Of a stretch of DNA of 64,000 bases, positions 27,950 to 37,444 are shown piece after piece. Numbering within the stretch: position 1 is the first letter of the stretch; each line of letters opens with the position of its first letter. The stretch is taken from NCBI RefSeq assembly GCF_904846625.1, contig NZ_CAJHBL010000004.1, positions 62,001 to 126,000 of the forward strand, in the 5' to 3' direction. The stretch comes from Psychrobacter sp. JCM 18900. GTDB lineage: Bacteria; Pseudomonadota; Gammaproteobacteria; Pseudomonadales; Moraxellaceae. A program made the translations under genes and the position numbers. The notes under the pieces are model-generated. The model worked only from the letters and a program-made list of their open reading frames with translations, was not told where the DNA came from and did not search any database.

Positions 27950-29326
27950 TTAGCGGCGACGATCAACATCATCGTATTCACTACCCATGATGCCATCACT
28001 AAAGACTTCAGAGAATTCACGCTCATTGTCTTCATCAATATGACCATCAAATACATCTTTTGCACCAGCGTTAGGATCGTTGTAAATAGCCAGATCCATT
28101 TTGCCTTCTGATTTTGCCACGATAGTAGTAACAGCAGCATCACCACCTACGTTTACAGCAGTACGTAACATATCAAGGATACGATCCACACCCAAGATTA
28201 GGCCGATACCTTCGATTGGTAGACCCACTTGAGCAAATACCATAGACAGCATGATTAGACCAACACCAGGCACACCAGCCGTACCAACAGACGCCAGTAC
28301 TGACATCAAGATGACGGTTAAATATTCGGTCACGCCCAAATCAATGCCGTAAATGTTGGCAATAAAGATGGTCGCAGTACCCTGCATAATGGCCGTACCA
28401 TCCATATTGATGGTAGCACCAAAAGGAACAGTGAACGAGGCAACTGAGTTGTTTACACCCATACGCTTGGTAACCGTACGCAAGGTAATAGGAATCGTCG
28501 CGTTTGAGCTTGAGGTACTAAAAGCAAAGATCTGTACTTCACGCATTTTTGCCAAGAACGTCTTGATAGACAAGCCTGAAGACACTTTTAGTACAATCAT
28601 CATGGTGATAAAGAAATGGAAGGCCAATGAACCGACCAATACCGCGACATAACCCAGTAGTGACCAAATCAAGTCTAAACCTAGCTCTGCCATTGCTTTG
28701 GTCAATAGCGCAAATACACCATATGGTGCAAGGTTCATGATGATCGTGACCATCTTTAAGATAACTTCGTTGATCAGCTCTAGGCTCTGCACTAAGCCTT
28801 TGGCAGGTTTACCTACCATCAAGATACTGACACCGATCAAAATAGCAAAGAAGATGATCGATAACATATCGCCATTTGCCATCGCGCTGATGGGGTTCGA
28901 TGGGATAATGTTAGAGAACACATCAAGTAGAGGTGGCGCTGACGCAGCTTCAAACTCGGCTTCGGATGCGATATTCATGCCTTTACCGATACCGAATAGC
29001 GAGCCAAGACCAATTGCCGTCGCAATAGCGAGTGCAGTGGTTATCATATAAATAATGAACGTTTTGGTACCAATACGTCCAAGTAGGCGAATATCACCAA
29101 TACCGCATACACCGCAAATCAGTGAGATAAGCACCAAAGGTACGACCAACATTTTTAGCGAGTTGACAAATAGTTTACCAACAATGGCAAGGAAGCCATT
29201 GGTGATGTAAGTATTAACAAAGCTACCTTCGCCGTTCAATCCTGAGTAGTTTAGAAATAGGCCCAGTCCAATACCGAGCACCATGGCAACAATGATCTTG
29301 CCCGTCAGTCCCAAATTCTTCCACAT
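27950..29326 (-). CDS. dicarboxylate/amino-acid:cation symporter (DAACS family)
   Basis: 458 residues. It carries the DAACS signatures: the serine-rich re-entrant loop FSTSSSNATIPITLR, the NMDGTA motif (FGATINMDGTAIMQG), and the second re-entrant loop ASVGTAGVPGVGLIML. It uses sodium or proton gradients to import glutamate, aspartate, serine/threonine or C4-dicarboxylates; sequence alone does not choose. The last ~45 residues are acidic and polar. AAGGATATGAATT precedes the ATG. It is convergent with the TSUP gene and has no operon partner. Confidence 0.92.
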   Translation of the reverse strand: MWKNLGLTGKIIVAMVLGIGLGLFLNYSGLNGEGSFVNTYITNGFLAIVGKLFVNSLKMLVVPLVLISLICGVCGIGDIRLLGRIGTKTFIIYMITTALAIATAIGLGSLFGIGKGMNIASEAEFEAASAPPLLDVFSNIIPSNPISAMANGDMLSIIFFAILIGVSILMVGKPAKGLVQSLELINEVILKMVTIIMNLAPYGVFALLTKAMAELGLDLIWSLLGYVAVLVGSLAFHFFITMMIVLKVSSGLSIKTFLAKMREVQIFAFSTSSSNATIPITLRTVTKRMGVNNSVASFTVPFGATINMDGTAIMQGTATIFIANIYGIDLGVTEYLTVILMSVLASVGTAGVPGVGLIMLSMVFAQVGLPIEGIGLILGVDRILDMLRTAVNVGGDAAVTTIVAKSEGKMDLAIYNDPNAGAKDVFDGHIDEDNEREFSEVFSDGIMGSEYDDVDRRR

Positions 29327-29851
29327 AATTCATATCCTTTGTGTGCATAACAGCTTTATAGTAAGTGTTCATTAGCCAACATAATTGTACTTATCAGCCT
29401 TACTACAAAGCTTGTTATGACTATTAAGTTCCCGTGATTGTCGCTCGATGTCACATTTTCGTGGACAATATAAAAGAATAGCTAAGGGCACTGCAAGATT
29501 TTTTTCTGATTTTATTCTAAATGTACATTCCTCGTTACAACTATGTGCCCGTAATATAGTCAATATTTATTCTAAACGGTTTGTTTCCCATATGAAACAA
29601 AATATTCATGAAAGAGTTTTTAGGGTAAGCGAATATGTCAAACTATTGATATTGAACCATTGATTTCAAGTTATCGAAATGCAAAGAAAAGAATAAGACT
29701 CATATGATTAATTAAGCTCAGAATTTCCAATAGACCAAAAAAAAGCCAGACTATCGTTTATAGATAGTCTGGCTAATAAAAAGTGAAAGTTTTACTATAA
29801 AATCTAATAATACTCAGTTTCTAATAGCAATATTAAAAACAGCATAGACCA
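29327..29851. other. intergenic region upstream of the symporter gene
   Basis: 525 bp, AT-rich, between fadE and the symporter, both on the minus strand. It contains the fadE terminator (29737-29775) and must hold the symporter promoter on the minus strand. The short open frames here have no family features and I do not call them genes. Confidence 0.5.
29737..29775 (-). terminator. terminator after fadE
   Basis: On the minus strand AGCCAGACTATC, a seven-base loop, and GATAGTCTGGCT are followed by eight T. It lies about 80 bp beyond the fadE stop. Confidence 0.85.
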
Positions 29852-32782
29852 TTAAACCTTATCGTCTTCTTCACGTGATAAGGGTGATTGGCGTTCTAAA
29901 GGTTTGAGATCATCATCACTTGCTTCCGTATTTATCTCATCAGGTGGTGCAATATGACGATTGTGATTATTGCCCATACGCTCGTTAAGATGTGATTCAG
30001 CATCACGATGGCGATGATCGAGTGCTTCTACTTCAGGCTCTGACTCTTCAAAATCTGTCTGCGCATTTACTTCTTTGATAGTATCTTGCTCACTGACCAA
30101 CTCTACATCGCCATCACTTTCATAACCATGATTAGGATTGGCATCACCAGTATGATTGTCTGTATTTGCAGTACTGTCTAGATCTTTAATAGCTGGTTCG
30201 TTAGTGGCTAGCTCATCAACGGCAGCTGCATCGGTATCCACAGCGATACCGTTTTTACTCTGAGCTTGTCTTTTTAGCTGTGCGTAATCAGTCAGTTGAT
30301 GAACTGCATTTTCAAGCGCATGCGGATTGTCACGTTCTAGCGCTTCCGATAGATGCTCGTCAAACGTATCGGTCAATAACGAATCAAAACGCATGGCGTT
30401 ATATTGAATCAGCACTTCGGCTTCTTCTTCGGTAATGCCGCCATTTTGACTGGCGTGTACCACATGGTCTTCAAAGGTTAGACCTTCAAAGCTGTCTTGA
30501 TGCTCTGCCTTTTTGAACTTCTGCCACAATGGTTCGATTTCGACCAACGTCTGATAAGCATGCTCCATACGACCAGTCACATCGTCTGCATCTGTGTTGT
30601 AATAAACCATGGTTTTCAGATAATCGCGGAACGGGTTGGCTGCGAAATCATCCATGAAAGTATCACCCAACTGGCGTTTTAGCTCATCGCTTGCTGGGGT
30701 AAAGATACGTCCACTTGGGAAAGTCACAAAGCTAACCACATTGGCTGCCATACGATTCGGGAAGTTGGCAAAGAAAGACACAAAGGCTTCTTGAATCGTG
30801 TACAAACTGTTTTGTAGCGCAACTTCAGCATGTAAGCGCTCAGACTCTGATTTACTACCATGCTCATAGAACTGCAAAATAGCAGTCGCAATAAATAAAT
30901 GACTATGGGTGTCTGCTAAACGACCAGAGAGCATCTCTTTACGTTTTAAATCCCCTGCTAGTAGTCCTAACGCCATATCAGCAGTCAAGGCAAAGCTCGC
31001 ACTTAAGCGGTTAATATGTTTGTAATAGGGACGGGTAAAGCTATCGGCAAAACTCGGGGCCTTATCGCTGCCACCGATATAACCTGCGACAAAAGCTTTT
31101 GCACCACGGTTAAACGTATAACCTAAATGTTTGAAGAAAAGGGTATCAAATTTTTCAGTAGCAGCAGCTTTGTCTTCGCTTTGTAGTAACTGAAGCTCAT
31201 CGAATAAATAAGGATGGCAACGCATCGCACCTTGACCAAAAATCATGAGCGAGCGCGTTAGAATGTTGGCGCCTTCGACAGTGATGGAGACAGGAATCGC
31301 CTGATAAGGTGTCGCTAAGAAGTTACGCGGACCCATTTGCACAGCACGACCACCGACCACATCCATACCGTCGTTGACGACGCTACGCATGGTTTCAGTC
31401 GCATAGTATTTGGCCATGGCAGTCATGACAGATGGCGTGCCACCTTGGTTTAATCCGCAAGTAACTAAGTGACGGAATGCTTCTAACATATAAGTGTTAC
31501 TCGCCATACGGCTAGTGGCGTCTTGTACACCTTCAAATTTACCTACTGATATCTTGAACTGTTCGCGAACTTTTGCGAACGCACCAACAGACAGATACGT
31601 CATTTCACTGGCTGATGTCGACAAAGCAGGTAAAGAGATACCACGTCCAACGCCTAAGCATTCCATCAGCATACGCCAGCCACGACCAGCGTTCTCGACA
31701 CCACCGATGATGTAATCTAATGGGATAAAGACGTCTTTGCCATCGACTGTACCATTCATAAATGGTGAGCCGATTGGATTATGACGTGGTCCTGTTACCA
31801 CACCTTCGTGATTAGCTGGTACGAGGGCACAAGTAATACCGTAATCGGTTTTTTCAGGATTACCAAGCAGACCTTCAGGATCATGCATTTTAAATGCTAA
31901 CCCAACGACAGTGGCGACAGGTGCTAGGGTAATCCAGCGCTTAGAGAAGTTCATGCGTAAGCCAAGCACTTGCTCGCCTTCGTGCATACCGTAACAGACC
32001 ACACCTGTATCAGGAATCGCGCCTGCATCAGAGCCAGCTTCGGGTCCCGTTAAACCAAAGCAAGGTACTTCGTCACCTTTTGCAAGACCTGGCAACCAGC
32101 GCTGCTTTTGCTCGTCTGTACCATAGTGCATCAATAGCTCACCAGGGCCGAGCGAGTTGGGAACCATACAAGTCACAGCGGCAGTCGGCGAGCGCGAAGC
32201 GATTTTACTCATTACACGACTTTGGGCATAAGAGCTAAATTCTAAGCCACCAAATTCTTTTGGAATGATTAAACCTAAGAAGCCATTACTTTTGATGAAT
32301 TGCCATGCCTCAGGAGATAAATCTTTATCTTTATGCTGGATTTGCCATTCATCAAGCATGGCACATAAGGTTTCTACTTCATTATCGATGAAACTCTGCT
32401 CTGCTTCTGAAAGCTGAGGATAAGGATAATTGGCAAAGGTATCCCAGTTCGGCGCACCCATGAACAGCTCTTTTTCCCACCAGCTAGTACCCGCATCAAG
32501 CGCTTCACGCTCTGTATCACTCATACTCGGCATCGCACCGCCCAGCGCCTTATAGACAGGCTTAGTGATTAACGATTGGCGAAGCGGTGCAACGAGTAAG
32601 ACCAAGCACAGTAGTGCCATTGGTATACCCAAAATGAGCGACCATGGGCTGATAATTGCGGTAATGATAACCGTAATCAGGGCGACGATGCTACCGGTGA
32701 CCCGTGATAAGGACAACAAAAAGATGGCCAAGACCACGGCTAACTGAATGATGACTGCCAAAATAAACAAGCCAATTGCCAT
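29852..32782 (-). CDS. fadE: acyl-CoA dehydrogenase FadE with long acidic C-terminal tail
   Basis: 976 residues. Two or three N-terminal hydrophobic segments (residues 1-65) anchor it, as in proteobacterial FadE. The dehydrogenase core starts near residue 120: FIKSNGFLGLIIPKEFGGLE, FGLTGPEAGSDAGAIPD (FAD/substrate region) and LGVGRGISLPALS. It catalyses the first step of fatty-acid beta-oxidation. The usual FadE length is ~815; here about 145 polar, acidic, His/Asn-containing residues follow (from about residue 830), probably disordered. AAAGGAGATAGTC precedes the ATG. It is a single gene with its own terminator. Confidence 0.93.
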   Translation of the reverse strand: MAIGLFILAVIIQLAVVLAIFLLSLSRVTGSIVALITVIITAIISPWSLILGIPMALLCLVLLVAPLRQSLITKPVYKALGGAMPSMSDTEREALDAGTSWWEKELFMGAPNWDTFANYPYPQLSEAEQSFIDNEVETLCAMLDEWQIQHKDKDLSPEAWQFIKSNGFLGLIIPKEFGGLEFSSYAQSRVMSKIASRSPTAAVTCMVPNSLGPGELLMHYGTDEQKQRWLPGLAKGDEVPCFGLTGPEAGSDAGAIPDTGVVCYGMHEGEQVLGLRMNFSKRWITLAPVATVVGLAFKMHDPEGLLGNPEKTDYGITCALVPANHEGVVTGPRHNPIGSPFMNGTVDGKDVFIPLDYIIGGVENAGRGWRMLMECLGVGRGISLPALSTSASEMTYLSVGAFAKVREQFKISVGKFEGVQDATSRMASNTYMLEAFRHLVTCGLNQGGTPSVMTAMAKYYATETMRSVVNDGMDVVGGRAVQMGPRNFLATPYQAIPVSITVEGANILTRSLMIFGQGAMRCHPYLFDELQLLQSEDKAAATEKFDTLFFKHLGYTFNRGAKAFVAGYIGGSDKAPSFADSFTRPYYKHINRLSASFALTADMALGLLAGDLKRKEMLSGRLADTHSHLFIATAILQFYEHGSKSESERLHAEVALQNSLYTIQEAFVSFFANFPNRMAANVVSFVTFPSGRIFTPASDELKRQLGDTFMDDFAANPFRDYLKTMVYYNTDADDVTGRMEHAYQTLVEIEPLWQKFKKAEHQDSFEGLTFEDHVVHASQNGGITEEEAEVLIQYNAMRFDSLLTDTFDEHLSEALERDNPHALENAVHQLTDYAQLKRQAQSKNGIAVDTDAAAVDELATNEPAIKDLDSTANTDNHTGDANPNHGYESDGDVELVSEQDTIKEVNAQTDFEESEPEVEALDHRHRDAESHLNERMGNNHNRHIAPPDEINTEASDDDLKPLERQSPLSREEDDKV

Positions 32783-33131
32783 GACTATCTCCTTTAAAGC
32801 GCTGAATAAGAAATGCGAAAAGTACGTAAGTGAATAAGCTAACTATAATTATTTTTCGTCTTGCCACTTACTGTCTTATAAATATGTCGAATGATTTGTT
32901 AATCTTTAAATGCTCGGTTCTAAGTCTCTTAAGTACTAGTATTAACGGTCTAGTAAGTAATTGACAAATAAATGACAAGAATGGCTACTAATATGAAACA
33001 GTTGTCGATAACTATCAAGAGCCAAAATGCTACGCTCTGTCGATGATATGTATCAAACATAATTGTCTGCAGGTTTTCCAAACAGACACATGGATTACAT
33101 AGCTAGCCATTATCGAAAATTAGCCAAAGAG
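32783..33131. other. intergenic region fadE-radC
   Basis: 349 bp between radC and fadE, both on the minus strand, which should contain the fadE promoter. I see no RNA gene, no hairpin terminator for radC and no clear FadR/PsrA-type operator, though AT-rich dyads are present. Confidence 0.45.
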
Positions 33132-33815
33132 CTAACCGAAAGGGGCAAGGCAACTCTCGGCATAAGACAAAGTGTCGTTACGTCCGACGATAATATGATC
33201 GACAAGCGAGATATCTAACAGGTCACAGGCTTTTTTTAGCTCATAGGTCAGTAAGTTATCAGCGGTCGATGGCTTGGCATCGGTATGAGGATGATTGTGA
33301 GCGATGATAAGTTGGCTAGCAGCGTGGCTTAGTGCATGCCGCAGTACGTGCTTGATGCAGACGGAACATGATGAGATACCACCAGTAAATAATATCTCAA
33401 AGTTTAAAAGGTTGAGGGCATTATCCAGACAGAGTACTGCAAATACTTCACGGTGCTCGCCGCGTAACTGGGTACTGATATAGTCTTTGACTGCTTGTGA
33501 GCGGCCAAGTGCTTGCCCAGTTTTGAGCTGACTATCCAGATAGCGCGTACCCATCTCAAGTGAGGCTAATATTTGAGCGTACTTTGCAGGGCCAATACCA
33601 TGGCAGGCAAGAACCGTCTTTTGAGGGGCGGCTAATAGCTCGGCTAAGCTACCAAACTGATCAATCAAATGCCGCGCTAATTCAATCGCTGATTGAGACT
33701 GAGTACCCGTGCGCAAAAATATGGCCAGTATCTCGGCATCAGACAAATGAGCTGCACCAAATTTTAAAAGTTTTTCGCGTGGCCTGTCATCCTCATGCCA
33801 GTCTTTGATCGCCAT
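33132..33815 (-). CDS. radC: RadC family (JAMM-domain) protein
   Basis: 227 residues from the ATG at 33815; the GTG six bases upstream overlaps the ribosome site AAGGAG and is less likely. The N-terminal helix-hairpin-helix region (CHGIGPAKYAQILA) precedes a JAMM metallo-domain with HNHPHTDAKPSTAD, which keeps both histidines, Ser and Asp for metal binding. E. coli RadC was linked to repair by error, and the family role is unresolved. The usual HNHPSG reads HNHPHT here. It is divergent from coaBC, a common radC-dfp neighbourhood. Confidence 0.9.
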   Translation of the reverse strand: MAIKDWHEDDRPREKLLKFGAAHLSDAEILAIFLRTGTQSQSAIELARHLIDQFGSLAELLAAPQKTVLACHGIGPAKYAQILASLEMGTRYLDSQLKTGQALGRSQAVKDYISTQLRGEHREVFAVLCLDNALNLLNFEILFTGGISSCSVCIKHVLRHALSHAASQLIIAHNHPHTDAKPSTADNLLTYELKKACDLLDISLVDHIIVGRNDTLSYAESCLAPFG

Positions 33816-33943
33816 TGTCACTCCTTGAAAATGGGTTGATACTCGTTATCTGAGATAGATACGGAAAATCTTACCTAATTTATCTCATAATTGTTACTAT
33901 AAGCGCAATTTTATCTTTTCACTTTTTTGTTGATGCCACGCTT

Positions 33944-35323
33944 ATGTCCAATATTGTGCTCGCTATTACTGGCGGTATCGCCGCTTATAAATCTGCTATA
34001 TTTGCCCGCTTGTTAGTTAAGGCAGGCTTTGATGTGCGCGTTATTATGACGACAGGCGCACAAGCATTTATCACACCGCTGACGCTACAAGCGTTGACGG
34101 GTAACGAGGTGCATGTCTCGTTGCTCGATGAGCAAGCCGAGGCAGGCATGGGACATATTGAGCTGGCTAAGTGGGCCGACTTAATCGTGATTGCACCTGC
34201 TTCAGCCAATACTCTTGCGCGTCTGGCCATGGGTATGGCTGATGATCTATTGACTACAGTGTGTCTGGCCACTACTGCGCCTGTCATTATTGCGCCTGCC
34301 ATGAATCAGCAGATGTGGGCGCATCCAGCAGTCAACTTAAACGTGCAAACATTGCGCGATATGAATTATCAGATTATCCAGCCAGCTAGTGGTGAGCAAG
34401 CGTGCGGTGATGTCGGAGCAGGACGATTGCCTGAGCCTGAGCAATTATTAGATGAGGTATTGCTGTTCATAGCAATGAATACAACGCCGCAATTGCTAGC
34501 AGGCAAAAGAGTAGTCATTACCGCAGGTCCAACGGTAGAAGCGATTGACCCTGTGCGTTATTTGTCTAATCACTCTTCAGGAAAAATGGGCTTTGCATTG
34601 GCGCGCGCCTGCGTGGCTGCTGGTGCAGACGTTGTCTTAATCGCTGGTGGTAAAGTGGCATTGGCCACGCCGCTTAATGTCACACGAATCGATGTGCTGT
34701 CTGCCGAAGATATGCTAATAGCGTCGCAGCAATGTGTGGAAGGTACGCATAGCGAGCTTCAACTAGATTTTGAAGATGAGCATGACCATTCTCATGAGCA
34801 CGATCACTCTCATAACCATTCTCACGAACACCATCATGGCGATTGTGGTTGCGGTGATGAGCATGAACTACCGCAGGCTTATACTGAACACCAATTCATA
34901 AAAGCAGATATCTTTATCGCGACGGCAGCCGTGGCAGATTATCGTACGGAAGAAGCTGCACCGCAAAAAATTAAAAAGACACAAGATGCCATGACGCTCA
35001 GTTTGGTTAAAAACCCTGATATTTTAGCGACGATTTCTCTTGCGCATCCAGAGCTATTTGTCGTTGGTTTTGCAGCAGAGACGCAAGATGTTGAGCGTTA
35101 TGCCCGTGGTAAGTTGGTCGCAAAAGATTTAGATATGATTGCTTGCAATGATGTCTCACGTACAGATATCGGTTTTGCTAGTGATGACAATGCCATGCAG
35201 GTGTTTTTCTCTGAGCGCTATGAGCGTGACGCGGTAACACTTGAGAAGACCAGTAAAGATAAAATTGCTGAGCAGTTAGCAGGTATTATCGGTCAAGTAA
35301 TCAATCAACGTCAAAATGGCTAA
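33944..35323 (+). CDS. coaBC: bifunctional PPC decarboxylase / PPC synthetase CoaBC, with a His-rich insertion
   Basis: 459 residues. The CoaC half (1-180) has the flavin/decarboxylase motifs: GHIELAKWAD with the catalytic His (H71), PAMNQQMW, and ACGDVGAGR with C154. The CoaB half starts near 185 (GKRVVITAGPTVEAIDPVRY, NHSSGKMG) and includes FIATAAVADYR. It joins cysteine to phosphopantothenate and decarboxylates the product in CoA synthesis. Unusually, about 35 residues at 275-310 are a His/Asp/Glu-rich loop with two cysteines (HDHSHEHDHSHNHSHEHHHG, then DCGCGDEH), inserted just before the AAVADYR motif. It is divergent from radC. Confidence 0.95.
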   Translation: MSNIVLAITGGIAAYKSAIFARLLVKAGFDVRVIMTTGAQAFITPLTLQALTGNEVHVSLLDEQAEAGMGHIELAKWADLIVIAPASANTLARLAMGMADDLLTTVCLATTAPVIIAPAMNQQMWAHPAVNLNVQTLRDMNYQIIQPASGEQACGDVGAGRLPEPEQLLDEVLLFIAMNTTPQLLAGKRVVITAGPTVEAIDPVRYLSNHSSGKMGFALARACVAAGADVVLIAGGKVALATPLNVTRIDVLSAEDMLIASQQCVEGTHSELQLDFEDEHDHSHEHDHSHNHSHEHHHGDCGCGDEHELPQAYTEHQFIKADIFIATAAVADYRTEEAAPQKIKKTQDAMTLSLVKNPDILATISLAHPELFVVGFAAETQDVERYARGKLVAKDLDMIACNDVSRTDIGFASDDNAMQVFFSERYERDAVTLEKTSKDKIAEQLAGIIGQVINQRQNG

Positions 35324-35371
35324 AGCCACAGTTTCAAAGCGTGTAGATATGGATGCTGAGCCTAAAATGGT

Positions 35372-36163
35372 GTGACCGATATGATGAATATAGCTGGTAA
35401 CGATAGCACTCAGATGCTAGTGCTGACGATCATTTTTGCGCTTGCTTCACTGTTACATGGTATTAGCGGACTTGGCGCAACGCTAGTAACGACCACTGCG
35501 CTTGCTAGTATGTACCCATTGCAACACGCCATTGTGTTAGTGATTTTCCCCTCGCTAGTCGTTAATGTGATGACCTGGCTAGTAGGCGGTGAACGCACTA
35601 TTTGGCAAAACTTTATCTACTACGGCAGACGCTATTGGTTGCTTGCGCTTACCAGCTTACTAGGCAGCATTTTAGGTGCGAAACTCTTGCTATGGGTCGA
35701 TAGCGCTTATATTCTCTTATTGTTGGCCGCGGTCATTGCCTTCTACGTTGTGAGTAGTTTACTCGGCAAACAAATCCGTTTACCAAACACCAAGCCTATA
35801 TTGATTGCCGTTGGCTTTGGTGCAGGCGTCATCGGCGGCTCGACCAATGCGATGTCGACCATACTGATGATGTATTTATTGTCTGCTAGTGACGATAAAA
35901 ACACCATCGCCAAAGTCGGTAACATGTGCTATTTCTTAGGAAAGATTGCCCAAATTATCGTGTTGCGTGAGCCTATCATGGCACTGAGCAGTGGTGAATG
36001 GCAGCTGATTACTTTTTTGAGTGTGCTGTCTATAGTCACACTGCTAGTTGGAATCCGTTTGCGTCGCTATTTGCCGCAAGCGCGTTTTCGTCAGCTTATT
36101 TTATTAATCTTAATCGTGCTTGGAATACGTGTCGGTTGGCAAGGTATTACCGCTTTGTTATAG
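35372..36163 (+). CDS. TSUP family (TauE/SafE) membrane transporter
   Basis: 263 residues from GTG at 35372; ATG codons at 35381 and 35384 are equally possible and no clear ribosome site decides. About eight membrane segments. ALASLLHGISGLGATLVTT and GFGAGVIGGSTNAMSTIL mark the two TSUP half-repeats. The substrate is unknown. It follows coaBC by 49 bp and may be co-transcribed with it. A MITE lies 35 bp after its stop. Confidence 0.8.
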   Translation: MTDMMNIAGNDSTQMLVLTIIFALASLLHGISGLGATLVTTTALASMYPLQHAIVLVIFPSLVVNVMTWLVGGERTIWQNFIYYGRRYWLLALTSLLGSILGAKLLLWVDSAYILLLLAAVIAFYVVSSLLGKQIRLPNTKPILIAVGFGAGVIGGSTNAMSTILMMYLLSASDDKNTIAKVGNMCYFLGKIAQIIVLREPIMALSSGEWQLITFLSVLSIVTLLVGIRLRRYLPQARFRQLILLILIVLGIRVGWQGITALL

Positions 36164-36198
36164 CTAAAGATATAAGCCTTTTCAGCGATATCTTATTA

Positions 36199-36368
36199 GG
36201 GCGTGTCCTCATTTCAAAAATGGTGAGAAAAATAAGATAAATTGCTGTCAAACAAGGAAAATAGTGCAGATAATATCGAGATATTGCCCAACTATTTGAC
36301 GCTGTTTGACAAGATTTAGCTATTTTTGGCCCATTTAAAGGACACTCGTTCGAATTGAGGACACGTCC
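36199..36368. mobile_element. palindromic MITE with TA target duplication
   Basis: A 170-bp element whose ends match as inverted repeats: GGGCGTGTCCTCATTTC on the left and GGACGTGTCCTCAATTC read inward from the right. The inversion continues inside (TTGCTGTCAAACA against CTTGTCAAACAG) to a centre near AATATCGAGATATT, so the whole element is one long imperfect palindrome. TA dinucleotides flank it (36197-36198 and 36369-36370), which is the target duplication of Tc1/mariner-IS630-type elements. It has no transposase gene. Its right end together with the TA forms the TAG stop of the neighbouring deacetylase-family gene. Confidence 0.8.
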
Positions 36369-37282
36369 TAGACCAATGCTTCAAAAAATATCTGCTGTGC
36401 CAAACGAAAGGTATTACAATGAGCTTCGACCACGTCTTCGATATCTTCTGAGTAGCCGCCACCCATCACGATAGCGACAGGGATATTGGCGGTTTTTGCT
36501 TGCTGCAGAACGTATTCATCACGCGCCTTACATCCTGCTTGTGTCAAACCAAGTTTGCCGAGCTTATCGGTAGCGAGCACGTCGACTGCAGACTGATAAA
36601 AAATCATATCGGGCGCAACCTCAGCGATTAAGCGTGGCAGCGTATCTTCTAATATCTGTAAATACTCAGCATCGCCAGTATCATTGTCTAGCTCAATATC
36701 TAAGTCTGATACTTGCTTACGAAACGGGTAGTTCTTTGCACCATGCATGCTAAAGACAAAAACGCGTGGCTCATCTGCCATGATGCTGGCGTTGCCATTG
36801 CCTTGATGAACATCCAAATCGATCACTAAAATTTTCTTTGCCTGTCCACGATTTAGTAGTAAATTGCTAGCGATACAAACATCATTAAATACGCAAAACC
36901 CTTCTCCATGACCAGCAAAAGAGTGATGGGTGCCGCCTGCAACATTCATAGCCACGCCATATTGCTGAGCATATAGCGCGCACTCATACGTTGCATGGGC
37001 AATATAACGACCGCGCTCCACCAACTGCGGCGTCATCTCAAATCCGATCGCACGAGCAGCCTTGCGCGGCAGTGTTTGAGTTTTAAGCTGATACCAGTAT
37101 TCTGCGGTATGTGTGGTCAAAATTTCATCTTCGCTTAAGCGAGCAGGGGCAAAGAAATTATCTTGGCTGATCGTTCCTTCTGTCAGTAGACGCTCAGGAA
37201 TCATAATATACTTTTGCATGGGGAAGCGGTGCTTTTCGGGCACGGAATAGCGAAAGACGTCAGAGTAGGCAATTTTTAGCAT
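36368..37282 (-). CDS. histone deacetylase superfamily (AcuC/HDAC-like) hydrolase
   Basis: 304 residues. Zinc-hydrolase motifs are complete: NVAGGTHHSFAGHGEGFCVF (catalytic His pair), VIDLDVHQGNGNA (zinc Asp/His), the second zinc Asp in QSAVDVLATDKLG, and MGGGYS near the end. Bacterial relatives deacetylate small molecules, polyamines or proteins; the substrate is unknown. The stop codon TAG is made of the TA target site plus the first base of the adjacent MITE, so the original C-terminus has probably been changed by that insertion. Confidence 0.87.
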   Translation of the reverse strand: MLKIAYSDVFRYSVPEKHRFPMQKYIMIPERLLTEGTISQDNFFAPARLSEDEILTTHTAEYWYQLKTQTLPRKAARAIGFEMTPQLVERGRYIAHATYECALYAQQYGVAMNVAGGTHHSFAGHGEGFCVFNDVCIASNLLLNRGQAKKILVIDLDVHQGNGNASIMADEPRVFVFSMHGAKNYPFRKQVSDLDIELDNDTGDAEYLQILEDTLPRLIAEVAPDMIFYQSAVDVLATDKLGKLGLTQAGCKARDEYVLQQAKTANIPVAIVMGGGYSEDIEDVVEAHCNTFRLAQQIFFEALV

Positions 37283-37376
37283 AAGGTTTCTAGCTTAGTA
37301 TGGATGGTTGTTTGGATAGAAGAATAAAGGGATAAGTATCAGCTATCGTAGATTATGGCTTGATTGAAAAACCAGT

Positions 37377-37444
37377 TTATCGAATGAACTGAGCTGTTGA
37401 ACAAACTGAGTTATCGAATGAACTGAGCTATTGAACAAACTGAG
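37377..37444. repeat. four 17-bp tandem repeats over the end of the YbjN-domain gene
   Basis: On the minus strand four 17-bp units follow one another: CTCAGTTTGTTCAATAG, CTCAGTTCATTCGATAA, CTCAGTTTGTTCAACAG and CTCAGTTCATTCGATAA. Alternate units are identical or nearly so, so a 34-bp unit has been duplicated. The first unit holds the last codons and the TAG stop of the gene. Confidence 0.85.

Noticed and set aside
29372..29663. Short open frames on both strands upstream of the symporter gene
   Set aside because: Overlapping, AT-driven frames with no ribosome site and no conserved pattern.
36345..36360. GTTCGAATTGAG resembling a tRNA T-loop
   Set aside because: It is part of the inverted end of the MITE; no acceptor stem or anticodon arm can be drawn around it.
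37377..37444. CRISPR-like array
   Set aside because: Units are 17 bp, contiguous and without spacers; this is a simple tandem repeat.
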